This document shows, piece by piece, positions 25,251 through 35,400 of a stretch of 64,000 bases of DNA (its first letter is position 1; each line of letters starts with the position of its first letter). Location of the stretch: the NCBI GenBank assembly GCA_937949615.1, contig CALEDQ010000023.1, positions 179,525 through 243,524 on the forward strand, given 5' to 3'. Source of the stretch: an uncultured bacterium. GTDB taxonomy: Bacteria > Muiribacteriota > Ozemobacteria > Ozemobacterales > Ozemobacteraceae. Under the pieces are notes generated by a model. The model worked only from the letters and a program-made list of their open reading frames with translations. It ran no database searches and was not told the origin of the DNA. The position numbers were made by a program, and so were the translations under genes.

Positions 25251-25652
25251 ATGCAAAAATTTTTAATCGTTGATGATGAACCTGTTAATTGCAGATTATT
25301 GAAAGAATTTCTTGCAGAAAGAGCCTGTTGCGACATCGCCTATTCTGGCAAAGATGCCCTGAAACTTTATACAACCGCCTGGGAAACCGGTAACGACTAT
25401 GATCTGATGCTTCTTGACGTTTCCATGCCCGAAATGGATGGCCTTGAAGTGCTCGACCGCATTCGCAAAGACGAAGAAGGTCGCGGTGTCAAACTCGGGA
25501 CCGGTCTGCCAATCATTATTCTTACGGCAGTTAAAGACTCTTTTATGAGCGCCTTCAAAAAGGGCGCCGAAGAGTATATTCTCAAGCCGGTGAATCGCGA
25601 AACTCTGATCAGCAAAATCGATGAACAGCTGGCAAAAAGAGCTCAGTGCTGA
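25251..25652 (+). CDS. Single-domain CheY-like response regulator
   Basis: 133 aa, a receiver domain alone: acidic pocket Asp8/Asp9, phospho-acceptor Asp56 in LLDVSMPEMDG, Thr in ILTAVKD and conserved Lys in YILKPVN. No output domain, so it acts by protein contact or as a phosphorelay intermediate. A TATAAT occurs at 25205-25210 but no clear -35. It faces the hybrid kinase gene, and their 3' ends overlap by 10 bases (25643-25652), which makes the kinase a plausible partner. Confidence 0.93.
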   Translation: MQKFLIVDDEPVNCRLLKEFLAERACCDIAYSGKDALKLYTTAWETGNDYDLMLLDVSMPEMDGLEVLDRIRKDEEGRGVKLGTGLPIIILTAVKDSFMSAFKKGAEEYILKPVNRETLISKIDEQLAKRAQC

Positions 25653-27766
25653 TTTTTGAGCTTGAGCAGCTTCATGGCCTGTCTTAAAAGATCTTCCGGC
25701 GAAAATGGCTTCGACAGATATGCGTCCATGCCGGCATTGAGGCAGGTTTCGCGATCGCCCTTCATTGCTCTTGCAGTGACGGCAATAATCGGAACATGTT
25801 GATTCGGACCCTGATTTTTTCTGAGGGCTTCGGTTATTGCCAGGCCACTCCAGCCAGGCAGGCACCAGTCGAGAATCACCAGATCGAATCTGTTGCGGTT
25901 GAGTATTTCTGTTGCTTTCAGGCCGTTGTCGACGCTCTGGTGTTTGAAACCAAAAAGTTCAAGGCACTGTTCAGCGAATTTGCAGCTGGCAGGATCGTCT
26001 TCGACCACCAGAACTGAGATATTTGCCGGATTGATTTCGATGTTTTCCAGTAATTCAGCGCTGTTGGCGGCATTTCCCTGTGGACTGGATTCTATCTGAA
26101 GTTTATCGAAGGGGATATTGAAGAAAAATTCAGAGCCCTTGCCGGGAGTGCTGCAACAGCCGATAGTCCCGCCCATAAGATCGACCAGTCGCTTTGAAAT
26201 GGCCAGACCCAGCCCAGTACCGCCAAATCTTCGGGTTGTACCGGTATTGGCCTGGGTGAATTTTTCAAAAATCATCGGCAGGTCAGTTGAAGATATGCCG
26301 ATGCCTGAATCTTCTATGCTCACGTCGATATAGCAGTTGCCTGAGCCGTTACAACTCAGTCGAGCCTTTACTCTGACATAGCCGTTCTTGGTGAATTTTA
26401 CCGCATTGCCGATCAGGTTGATCAGAACCTGTCTGACTCTTTGACTGTCACCGTTCACTTCATGTTCGACCAGCTGTGAATCCAGGTCGAGTTGCAATAT
26501 TATGCCCTTGTCGACTGCCTTTGGCTCAAACAGTTTAACTATATCTCTGATCATTTTGCCAAAAGAGAAGGGGGTCTTATCGAGAACCAGTTTGTTCGCT
26601 TCGATTTTCGAAAGATCGAGAATATCGTCGATCAGGGCCAGCAGAAGTGAGCCGGAAGATTTGACGATCGAGGCGTAATCACGCTGTTTGTCGGACAGGG
26701 TTGTTGACAGCAGCAGATCGATAAACCCGAGAACTGAATTCATCGGGGTGCGAATTTCATGGCTCATGTTGGCGAGGAATTCGCTTTTGGCAAGACTGGC
26801 TGCTTTAGCGTCTTCAATAGCCTTTTTCAGCTTATCTTCGTATTCCTCTCTTACGGTAATTTCTTTTGCAAGCTCGGCGTTTGCGACCTCAAGCTGTCTG
26901 GTGCGTTCTGCAACTCTTTCTTCCAGAGTGTCGAGGGTTTTTTTCAGTTCCATTTCCGCGCGCTTGCGTGGGGTTATGTCGGTAGCGATAATTACCGCTC
27001 TTGACAGTAGGGCATTACTGTCTGGCACCGGTCTGCAGACAAGAGTCAGAAAAACCGGGTTGTCGTTTATTCTCAGCTCAGCCTCAGTCTCGAAGATGCT
27101 GTTGCTGGAAAATGCCGCAAAGATCCCTTTGCGAAGCGTTTCGCGGTCAGGAACAGTAAAGAAATCCCACAGATGAATGCCGGTAATTTCGGCTTCATCT
27201 CTTTGCAAAATGGCTTTGCCGGCTGGATTGATCACCAGAATGCGCCCCTCAGTGTCGACAAGGCTCACCCAGTTCGGTGAAGCTTCAACAACTCCCTGAT
27301 AACGAAGATCTGAGGAGAAAAATACATGTGATGACGCTCGCAATCGGTCGGCCAGCACACGACGCAGCGCTTCTTCTGATTTCTGGAGGCAGGTGACGTT
27401 GGCGAAAGTGGCGATCAGACATTGGGTGTCACTGCAGAATTCCTGGCAATGAAACATTTCGACTGAAAGAACTTTTTGTTTGCCGTCAGAAGGGGTGAAC
27501 TCGATCTGCATCGGTTTGCTGCGGCCTTCGGCGAAGCTTTTCAACAGCAGTGCAAGATCGATGTCTGTTTTGCCTTCACATATCTCGAACAGGTATTTGC
27601 CGGCAGCCTCTTCTCTTGAAATTTCGAAGAGTGCGCAGCCCATCGGGTTTATGTTTCTGATCAGACCGTCATTGGTGATAAGAAGAACTGCTCCAGGCGC
27701 AAAATGAGTGATAGCCTGGAAATAATCATTTGAACTGCAGACACCACCACGTTTTGGCAAATTCAT
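25643..27766 (-). CDS. Hybrid sensor histidine kinase (PAS-PAS-HisKA-HATPase-REC)
   Basis: 707 aa, no membrane segments, so probably cytosolic. Two PAS-type sensory domains (about 13-125 and 155-275), a coiled coil, the HisKA phospho-acceptor NMSHEIRTPMN (His336), and an ATPase domain with the N box (NLIGNAVKF), G1 (EDSGIGIS) and G2 (GGTGLGLAI). A C-terminal receiver domain has phospho-acceptor Asp633 in VILDWCLPG. Start at the ATG at 27766 (MNLPKRG) with AAAGGGA upstream; an ATG seven codons earlier is possible. There is no C-terminal Hpt domain, so phosphate may pass to another protein, perhaps the adjacent CheY-like protein. Confidence 0.93.
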   Translation of the reverse strand: MNLPKRGGVCSSNDYFQAITHFAPGAVLLITNDGLIRNINPMGCALFEISREEAAGKYLFEICEGKTDIDLALLLKSFAEGRSKPMQIEFTPSDGKQKVLSVEMFHCQEFCSDTQCLIATFANVTCLQKSEEALRRVLADRLRASSHVFFSSDLRYQGVVEASPNWVSLVDTEGRILVINPAGKAILQRDEAEITGIHLWDFFTVPDRETLRKGIFAAFSSNSIFETEAELRINDNPVFLTLVCRPVPDSNALLSRAVIIATDITPRKRAEMELKKTLDTLEERVAERTRQLEVANAELAKEITVREEYEDKLKKAIEDAKAASLAKSEFLANMSHEIRTPMNSVLGFIDLLLSTTLSDKQRDYASIVKSSGSLLLALIDDILDLSKIEANKLVLDKTPFSFGKMIRDIVKLFEPKAVDKGIILQLDLDSQLVEHEVNGDSQRVRQVLINLIGNAVKFTKNGYVRVKARLSCNGSGNCYIDVSIEDSGIGISSTDLPMIFEKFTQANTGTTRRFGGTGLGLAISKRLVDLMGGTIGCCSTPGKGSEFFFNIPFDKLQIESSPQGNAANSAELLENIEINPANISVLVVEDDPASCKFAEQCLELFGFKHQSVDNGLKATEILNRNRFDLVILDWCLPGWSGLAITEALRKNQGPNQHVPIIAVTARAMKGDRETCLNAGMDAYLSKPFSPEDLLRQAMKLLKLKNQH

Positions 27767-28010
27767 GCGATTCCCTTTGTTCTGCAAAAAATTTGAAAGT
27801 TCGGCTACGGGAATTTTGTGATGCGCTAATTTCTGCCTAATTATAACCTGTCGGTCGGCTTTTCCGTAATGTGTAAAAGCTGAAAATTTTTACTGTTTTC
27901 TATTTTTATTTCAAATCAGGCGGGCCGACCCGAAGAAAAAAGGTTTGAAATGCTCATCAAAAGCAGAGGTGAGTAAATCTGTAAAAAGTAAAGAAAAAAA
28001 TAACAAAATA

Positions 28011-28039
28011 TTGACTACTACTATTTCGGGTGGTATAAT
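28011..28039 (+). promoter_or_regulatory. Strong extended -10 promoter of rpoBC
   Basis: TTGACT (28011-28016), 17 bp, TATAAT (28034-28039), with TGG immediately before the -10 (extended -10). Predicted start near 28046, about 226 bases upstream of the rpoB ATG. Confidence 0.9.
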
Positions 28040-28173
28040 CCAAGACCATTTCGCGAATGGTACATAAATTGCTAAGTTTTCGGAGACCGGCCGGCATTGT
28101 TAAGATTAACAAACAAAAATCTTCTATCTTCCAGAAAACTGAGACTGAGTTCTTCTTTTGTCGTACTAAAATG

Positions 28174-28209
28174 CGGGTGTTTTCAAGCCTTTTGAGAATA
28201 CCCGTTTTT
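28174..28209 (+). terminator. Terminator-like hairpin (possible attenuator) in the rpoBC leader
   Basis: Arms CGGGTGTTTTCAA (28174-28186) and TTGAGAATACCCG (28192-28204) pair over 13 bp with two G-U wobbles, with a 5-base loop and five T directly after. It lies between the promoter and rpoB, so full termination would block polymerase synthesis; partial termination or controlled readthrough is implied. Confidence 0.65.
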
Positions 28210-28271
28210 CCATTTAGCTCTGTTGTCAGCGCAGCAGGGTATGTTACAAATCTAAGGAGCAAGGCAGAATT

Positions 28272-31200
28272 ATGGTGACAAAGCAACAGCCTGTAGCCAA
28301 AAAGTATCTGATGGCGAGAGATCGGCTATTTGAAAACATTCCGAACCTCATCGACATCCAGCTCAAATCTTTTGAATGGTTTCTGCAAGCCGGAAAAGAA
28401 CCTTCCAAGAGAGATAAACAGGGGCTGGAAGAAGTTTTCAGAGAAGTTTTTCCGATCCAGGACTACGTAGGTAATCTCTGCCTCGAATACAATGATTACA
28501 GCCTCGGTCTGCCGATGTGTAAGAATTGTCCGCAGCTCAAGCTGCGCCAAAAGTGCCTTTATGACGACTGCAGCTTCGTCGAACAAGAATGCGAAATCGC
28601 ATTCATCGGCGAAACTCCTTTCCGCATCAAGCACAGCCCTGACCAGTGTCGCAAGCGCGACCTGACCTATTCAATTCCGCTCAACATTCGCGTTCAGCTG
28701 ATCATGCAGCAGACCGGCGAAGTTAAAGAACAGGAAATCTTCCTGGTCAACCTGCCCTGTATGACCGAACGCGGCACCTTCATCATCAACGGTGCTGAAC
28801 GCGTTGTCGTCAGCCAGCTGCATCGTTCGCCCGGCGTTTATTACAGTTTCAACCGCGCCAAGAAGATGTATTCAGCCAAGATCGTTCCTTATCGCGGCGC
28901 CTGGATGGAATTCGAACTCGACCTGATGAAAGACGCTGTATTTGTCAGACTCGATCGCAAACGCAAAATTCCGATTACCACCTTCCTGCGCTCTCTTGGC
29001 TATGCCAATGACGAAGCCATTCTCGAACTCTTCGACAACAACGAGACTATTGCAAGCTCGCTGAAGTTTGACAAACAGTCTGTAAGTGCCGCTGAAGGTC
29101 AGGATAAAGTTAACCGCGCCGTTACCGATTCTCTCAAGGCTATTTTCAGCAAGCTCCGCCAGGGCGACCTCTTCGTTGAAGAAAACGCCCGTGGCCTGAT
29201 CAAGAGCCTGTTTTTCGACCCGAAAAAATATGACCTCGGTGATGTGGGCCGCTATAAGCTCGACAAAAAACTGAGACTGATCGACCGCCTCTCTGAACAG
29301 GTCGCATTCAAAGACATCATCAACCCGGCCACCAAAGAACTGATGGTCGAAGGTTCGAAACGCATCAAAAAGAGCGTCGCCGCTCAGCTCGAAGCACTGC
29401 AGATTCCTTCATACATCAGAATCGGCGAAGATAATCGCGGCTACCGCATTATGTACAACCCGATCTGTGCTGACGTGAAGCTTTCTGAAGTCGAAATCGG
29501 CATTGTCGATCTCGTCGGCCGCACCGCCTGGGAATCAATCACCGATCCGAAGACCGGCGAAATCATCGTCGAACAGGGCGCCGAAATCTATGATGATACT
29601 TTCAACCGCATCAAAGAACTCGGTATCGAAAACGTCAAGGTTAAAAAAGACCGCGTGCTCTGCATCGAAGATATCGTTGGTGTTATCCGCTATCTGATCG
29701 ATCTTTCAAACGGCATCGGCCGCCTCGACGATATCGATCATCTTTCCAACCGCCGTATCCGCCGCTGTGGTGAACTGCTCCAGAACCAGTTCCGCATTTC
29801 TCTCAGCCGCATGGAACGCGTCATCAAGGAAAGAATGACGATTCACGACCTCGACAGCTACACTCCGCAGCTTCTCATCAACACCCGCCCGGTTTCTGCG
29901 GTTGTCGATGAATTCTTTGGCAGTTCACAGCTCTCACAGTTCATGGATCAGACCAACCCCCTGGCAGAGCTTACTCACAAGCGCAGATTGTCAGCCCTCG
30001 GGCCGGGCGGTCTGAAGCGCGAACGCGCCGGCTTCGAAGTCCGCGACGTTCACCCGACGCACGACGGCCGCATCTGCCCGATTGAAACTCCTGAAGGTCC
30101 GAACGCCGGTCTTATCGCCAGTCTGGCTGTTTATGCCCGCGTCGATGAATTTGGCTTCCTGACCACGCCACTGTGCAAGGTTGACCCCGAAACCGGGATG
30201 ATCAACTATGGTGAAATGGAATACAAGGATGCCTACGATGAAGACCGCTACAAGGTCGCCCAGCCCGATATCGCCATCAGCGACGAAGGCATGCTCATTC
30301 CTTCTGCCGTTCCCGCCAAATACTTCAGCGATGATTACGAATTCGATTACCTGCCGAAATCAGAAATCGAATACATCAAATTCTCGCCCCTGCAGATGGT
30401 CAGCGTTGCATCAGCCCTGATCCCGTTCCTCGAACACGATGACGCCAACCGCGCTCTGATGGGTACAAACATGCAGCGCCAGGCCGTTCCTCTCGTTCAG
30501 ACTGAACCGCCGCTCGTCGGCACCGGTCTTGAATCGCGCGCCGCTCACGATTCAGGCGCCGTGCTTCTTTCTAGAAGCTCCGGTACCGTCTGCTACGTCG
30601 ATGCTGAATGCGTTAAAATCAAACGCGCCAGCCGCCGCAAAGACGACGAAAAGATCGCGGTCAGTGAAGCGACCTTCCGCAAATACCAGGGTCGCAAGAT
30701 TATGGACACCATCGTTGACGATCTGACCGGTGAAATCATCATCGAAGCCGGCCAGACCCTCGATATCACCTTCCTGTCGCGCATCAAGTCGATCACCGAC
30801 GAAATCCGCCTGCAGCAGGAATCTATCGACGTCTACCGCATGCAGAAATTCATGCGCTCCAACCAGGGCACCTGTATCAACCAGAAACCGATCGTCAAGA
30901 TCGGCGACAAGGTCAAACCGGGCACCGTGCTTGCTGACGGCCCGGCCACCTCTTACGGTGACCTCGCTCTTGGCCGCAACGTTCTGGTTGCCTTCATGTC
31001 ATGGGAAGGCTACAACTTCGAAGACTCGATCATCCTCTCTGACCGCCTGGTAAAAGATGATGTCTATACCTCGATTCACATCGAAGAATACGAAATCGAC
31101 GCCCGCGACACCAAGCTGGGGCCCGAAGAAATTACCCGCGACATCCCGAACGTCGGTGAAGAAGCACTCAAGAACCTTGACGAAAACGGCATCATCAGAA

Positions 31201-32366
31201 TTGGCGCCGAAGTCGAAGCCGGTGACATTCTTGTCGGCAAGGTAACCCCGAAGGGCGAAACCGAACTGACTGCCGAAGACAAACTTCTGCGCGCCATTTT
31301 CGGTGAAAAGGCCCGCGAAGTGCGCAACACCTCGCTGACCGTTCCCCACGGCGAAAAGGGCAAGATCGTTGACGTCATGGTCTTCTCAAGAGACAACGGC
31401 GACGAACTGCAGTATGGCGTTAACAAACTGGTACGCGTATTCGTGGCCCAGAAGCGCAAAATCACCGTCGGTGACAAAATGGCCGGTCGCCATGGTAACA
31501 AGGGTGTTATCTCAAGAATCGTTCCGGTTGAAGATATGCCTTACTTGGCCGATGGCCGCTCGATCGATATCATTCTGAATCCGCTCGGCGTTCCTTCTCG
31601 TATGAACGTCGGTCAGGTTCTCGAAACCCACCTTGGCTGGGCCGCTGAAAAGCAGAACCGCCGCTATGCCACCTCAGTATTCAACAAGGGCCGCATGATC
31701 GATGGCAAAGAAATCAAAAACGAAGAATTTGTCATGCAGCAGCTCAAAGAATGCTACGACCGTGACCCGCTCAAACTGGTCGACATGGAAGGCAAGGCAA
31801 CTCTGTATGACGGCCGTTCCGGTGAACCTTTCCACAAGAAGATCATGGTCGGTATCATTTACATCCTCAAGCTGGCTCACCTGGTCGATGACAAGATGCA
31901 TGCCCGCTCAACCGGCCCATACAGCCTGGTTACTCAGCAGCCCCTTGGTGGTAAGGCCCAGTTCGGCGGCCAGCGCTTCGGGGAAATGGAAGTCTGGGCA
32001 CTCGAAGCCTATGGTGCAGCTCATGTCCTGCAGGAAATCCTCACCGTTAAATCAGATGACGTTGAAGGCCGCGTGCAGGTTTATGAAACCATCATCAAAG
32101 GCAAGACCATCATGAAGCCTGGTATTCCAGAATCCTTCAAGGTTGTCGTCTCTGAACTGCAGAGCCTCGGTCTTCAGGTCGACCTGAAGAAAGATGCCAA
32201 GGAAGTCTCAATCGATGAAGGCGGCGAACGCATTATGATCGCCGAAACCGAAGAAGACTGGATGGAAGAAAACAGCGAAGAAACTGAAGACGATCTTCTC
32301 GGCGCTGAAGTGTCAGGCGATGACGCTGATGAAGACGAAGAAGAAGAATCTGATGATGAAGAATAA
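28272..32366 (+). CDS. rpoB: DNA-directed RNA polymerase beta subunit, with Cys-rich insertion
   Basis: 1364 aa. The rifampicin-pocket region is intact: GSSQLSQFMDQTNPLAEL, with Asp559, His569 and Ser574 at the positions equivalent to E. coli 516, 526 and 531, i.e. the rifampicin-sensitive type. The C-terminal block HARSTGPYSLVTQQPLGGKA is normal. Two oddities: an insertion of about 36 residues (82-118) with CKNC, Cys95 and Cys100, which looks like a zinc knuckle in the protrusion/N-terminal region; and a C-terminal tail of about 45 residues made mostly of Asp and Glu. ATG at 28272 with AAGGAGC 15 bases upstream. rpoC follows after 41 bases. Confidence 0.98.
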   Translation: MVTKQQPVAKKYLMARDRLFENIPNLIDIQLKSFEWFLQAGKEPSKRDKQGLEEVFREVFPIQDYVGNLCLEYNDYSLGLPMCKNCPQLKLRQKCLYDDCSFVEQECEIAFIGETPFRIKHSPDQCRKRDLTYSIPLNIRVQLIMQQTGEVKEQEIFLVNLPCMTERGTFIINGAERVVVSQLHRSPGVYYSFNRAKKMYSAKIVPYRGAWMEFELDLMKDAVFVRLDRKRKIPITTFLRSLGYANDEAILELFDNNETIASSLKFDKQSVSAAEGQDKVNRAVTDSLKAIFSKLRQGDLFVEENARGLIKSLFFDPKKYDLGDVGRYKLDKKLRLIDRLSEQVAFKDIINPATKELMVEGSKRIKKSVAAQLEALQIPSYIRIGEDNRGYRIMYNPICADVKLSEVEIGIVDLVGRTAWESITDPKTGEIIVEQGAEIYDDTFNRIKELGIENVKVKKDRVLCIEDIVGVIRYLIDLSNGIGRLDDIDHLSNRRIRRCGELLQNQFRISLSRMERVIKERMTIHDLDSYTPQLLINTRPVSAVVDEFFGSSQLSQFMDQTNPLAELTHKRRLSALGPGGLKRERAGFEVRDVHPTHDGRICPIETPEGPNAGLIASLAVYARVDEFGFLTTPLCKVDPETGMINYGEMEYKDAYDEDRYKVAQPDIAISDEGMLIPSAVPAKYFSDDYEFDYLPKSEIEYIKFSPLQMVSVASALIPFLEHDDANRALMGTNMQRQAVPLVQTEPPLVGTGLESRAAHDSGAVLLSRSSGTVCYVDAECVKIKRASRRKDDEKIAVSEATFRKYQGRKIMDTIVDDLTGEIIIEAGQTLDITFLSRIKSITDEIRLQQESIDVYRMQKFMRSNQGTCINQKPIVKIGDKVKPGTVLADGPATSYGDLALGRNVLVAFMSWEGYNFEDSIILSDRLVKDDVYTSIHIEEYEIDARDTKLGPEEITRDIPNVGEEALKNLDENGIIRIGAEVEAGDILVGKVTPKGETELTAEDKLLRAIFGEKAREVRNTSLTVPHGEKGKIVDVMVFSRDNGDELQYGVNKLVRVFVAQKRKITVGDKMAGRHGNKGVISRIVPVEDMPYLADGRSIDIILNPLGVPSRMNVGQVLETHLGWAAEKQNRRYATSVFNKGRMIDGKEIKNEEFVMQQLKECYDRDPLKLVDMEGKATLYDGRSGEPFHKKIMVGIIYILKLAHLVDDKMHARSTGPYSLVTQQPLGGKAQFGGQRFGEMEVWALEAYGAAHVLQEILTVKSDDVEGRVQVYETIIKGKTIMKPGIPESFKVVVSELQSLGLQVDLKKDAKEVSIDEGGERIMIAETEEDWMEENSEETEDDLLGAEVSGDDADEDEEEESDDEE
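28518..28571 (+). other. Putative zinc-binding Cys cluster inside RpoB
   Basis: Codons for Cys83, Cys86, Cys95 and Cys100 (C-x2-C-x8-C-x4-C), within a segment with no counterpart in the usual beta-subunit sequence between the motifs YSLGLP and CRKRDLTY. Cys70 and Cys107 lie nearby. Zinc binding is inferred from spacing only. Confidence 0.55.
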
Positions 32367-32407
32367 GCCCGATTCCGGTATAAGCATAAGGAAGGAGACA
32401 TTTTAAA

Positions 32408-35400
32408 ATGTTAGATATGGACAAATTTGATGCGATTCAAATCAGCATCGCTTCTCCCGAAAAAATCAGGTCATGGTCTTACGGGGAAGTCAAAAAGCCA
32501 GAAACCATCAACTACCGCACGCACAAACCGGAACGCGACGGGCTCTTCTGCGAAAGAATCTTCGGTCCCCAGAAGGACTGGGAATGTTTCTGCGGCAAAT
32601 ACAAGAGCATTCGCTATCGCGGCATTATCTGCGAACGTTGTAATGTAGAAATCACCAAGGCCGCCGTGCGCCGCGAGCGCATGGGCCATATCCAGCTGGT
32701 AACTCCGGTTGGTCATATCTGGTATTCAAAAGGCAGCCCGAACTATATCGCTCTGCTTCTCGACATCTCAGCCAGAGACCTCGAAAAGGTTCTGTATTTC
32801 CAGAGCTATATCGTTATCGATCCGGGTAACCTGCCGCTCTCGAAAAAACAGCTGCTGCCCGAAGAAGGCTCAGCCGGTGAAATGGGTTATCGCGAACTGC
32901 GCGAAAAATACGGTGACATGTTCACCGCCAAAATGGGCGCCGAAGCCATCAAAGAACTGCTGGCCGAAATCGACCTGCAGAAACTTGAAAAAGAACTGAC
33001 CGAACAGCTCAAGACCTCTACCGGCACCAAGAGAACTCACCTTCTCAAGCGCATGGAGCTGGTCAAGATGTTTGCCCGCTCAGTCAGCCGCCCTGAATGG
33101 ATGATCCTCGACGTCATCCCGGTCATTCCGCCCGATCTGCGCCCGATGGTTCAGCTCGACGGTGGCCGCTTCGCCACTTCAGATCTCAACGATCTTTATC
33201 GCCGCGTCATCAACCGCAACAACCGTCTGAAAAGACTGATCAAGCTGCAGGCGCCCGATATCATCATCAAAAACGAAAAGCGCATGCTGCAGGAAGCCGT
33301 TAACGCCCTCATCGACAACGGTCGCCGTGGCAAACTGGTTACCGGTCCGAACAATCGCCCGCTCAAGTCACTCACCGACATGCTCAAGGGTAAACAGGGC
33401 CGTTTCCGCCAGAACCTGCTTGGTAAACGCGTTGACTACTCAGGCCGCTCGGTAATCGTCGTTGGCCCGACCCTTAAACTGCATCAGGCCGGTCTGCCGA
33501 AGAAAATGGCTCTTGAACTGTTCAAACCCTTCGTCATGCACAGACTGCAGCAGAAGGGCATGGCTCACAACATCAAGAGCGCCAAGAAGATGATTGAACG
33601 CGAAAAGAATGAAGTCTGGGACGTCCTCGAAGAAGTCATCAAACATCATCCGATTCTGCTGAACCGCGCTCCGACCCTGCACCGCCTTGGCATTCAGGCT
33701 TTCGAACCGGTTCTTATCGAAGGTAAGGCCATTCAGATTCATCCGCTCGTCTGCTCAGCTTACAACGCCGACTTCGACGGTGACCAGATGGCCGTTCACG
33801 TTCCTCTGATGCTTGACGCACAGGTCGAAGCCCGCATGCTGATGCTGTCGGCAAACAATATTCTGAAACCCGCTGATGGTCTGCCGATCACCAGCCCGAC
33901 TCAGGATATGACCATCGGTCTGTTCTATCTCACCATCGAAAAACCCGAAGGTAAAGATTATCCGACCCGCGAAATCAAACTCGAAAAGGGTCAGACCTGG
34001 GAAGAAACACTTCTCAACGCCGGTCGTCCCTATAACTTCCGCCTGGCCGAAGAAATTTCCGAAAAACTCCCCGCCGGAACCATTATTGATTCCAACGAAG
34101 TTATCGAAAAAATCAAAAAAGAAAAGGTCAGCAAGGTTACTGTTTATAATTCACCGATATTCACCAACATCGTCGAAGCCGTCAATGCCTATGAAACCGG
34201 CAAATTCAACCTGCTCTGGCCGATCTACATGAAGAAGAATCTCTTCGTGGTCGACAGCCGCGAAGACGACAAGGCTCAGAATGTCAGAGACGAATATTTC
34301 CGCACCACCATCGGTCGCGTAATTTTCAATGACAGTCTGCCCGCTGACTTTGCCTATCAGAATGTTCAGGTTAAGAAGGGCACCGTATCGACTCTCATCA
34401 AACGCCTGTTCAACGAATATTCACTGACCATTGTCGGCGAAACCCTCGACAAACTCAAAGCCCTCGGCTTCAAGTTCGCCACTGTCTGCGGTCTGACGAT
34501 TTCTATCGTTGACATGATCGATCCGCCCAAGAAACGCGAAATTCTTGAACAGGCCGACCGTAAGGTTGTCAAGATCCGCGAAAGATGGGGCAAGGGTGAA
34601 ATCACCCGCGATGAAAGAAAACAGGCCGAAGTCGACGTCTGGACCAAAGCGACCGAAGACGTTACCGATGACCTGCTGCAGGAATTCGAATCGACTGCTC
34701 ACCTCGGCGAATTCAACCCCGTCTACATGATGGCGTTCTCAGGAGCGAGAGGTAACATGCAGCAGATTCGTCAGCTGGCCGCAATGCGCGGTCTTATGTC
34801 GAATCCGCGCGGCGACATTCTGGCCTTCCCGATTAAATCGAACTTCCGCGAAGGTCTGAACCAGTCTGAATACTTCATCTCAACATACGGCGCCAGAAAA
34901 GGTCTCGTCGACACAGCACTGCGCACCGCCGACTCAGGCTACCTGACCCGCCGTCTTGTCGATGTCGCTCAGGATGTAGTTATTACCAACAATGACTGCG
35001 GTTCCGAACTTGGCGTTGAAGTATCTCCGATTCGCCAGAACAGAACTTCCAACAACATCATGATCGACGATATCGTCGTTCCGATACGCTACCGCATCGC
35101 CGGTCGCGTTCTTGCCAAACCGATCGTTCACCCGGTCACCGGCAAAGTCATCACCTTCAAGCTTGGCAGTGAAGAAATCAAGCTCGAAGCAGGTCTCTAC
35201 TGCACAGATGAAATCGCCGCCGAAGTTGAAAACCGCGTTGAATTCCCGGTTGCCATCAATGAAATCAAAACCGACATGATCTGTGCTGAGCAGATCATCG
35301 ACCCGAAAACCAACCGCATCATTATGCGCCCTGACCGCCCGCTCAACGACTACGTTCTCGAACGCATCCGTGAATCAAATTTCCCCGAAATCAAGATTCG

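Larger units (their letters stand above)
27767..28271. other. 505-bp intergenic region upstream of rpoB
   Basis: No convincing gene on either strand. The left third should contain the histidine kinase promoter (a TATAAT on the minus strand at 27840-27845, no good -35). The right half holds the rpoBC promoter, a hairpin at the predicted transcript start (ACCATT / AATGGT, 28045-28061) and a terminator-like hairpin at 28174-28209, giving a structured leader of about 226 bases. The genes for L11, L1, L10 and L12, usually here, are absent. Confidence 0.8.

Noticed and set aside
27957..28286. 109-codon minus-strand open frame in the rpoB leader
   Set aside because: Overlaps the strong rpoBC promoter and leader structures, with no ribosome site or known motif.
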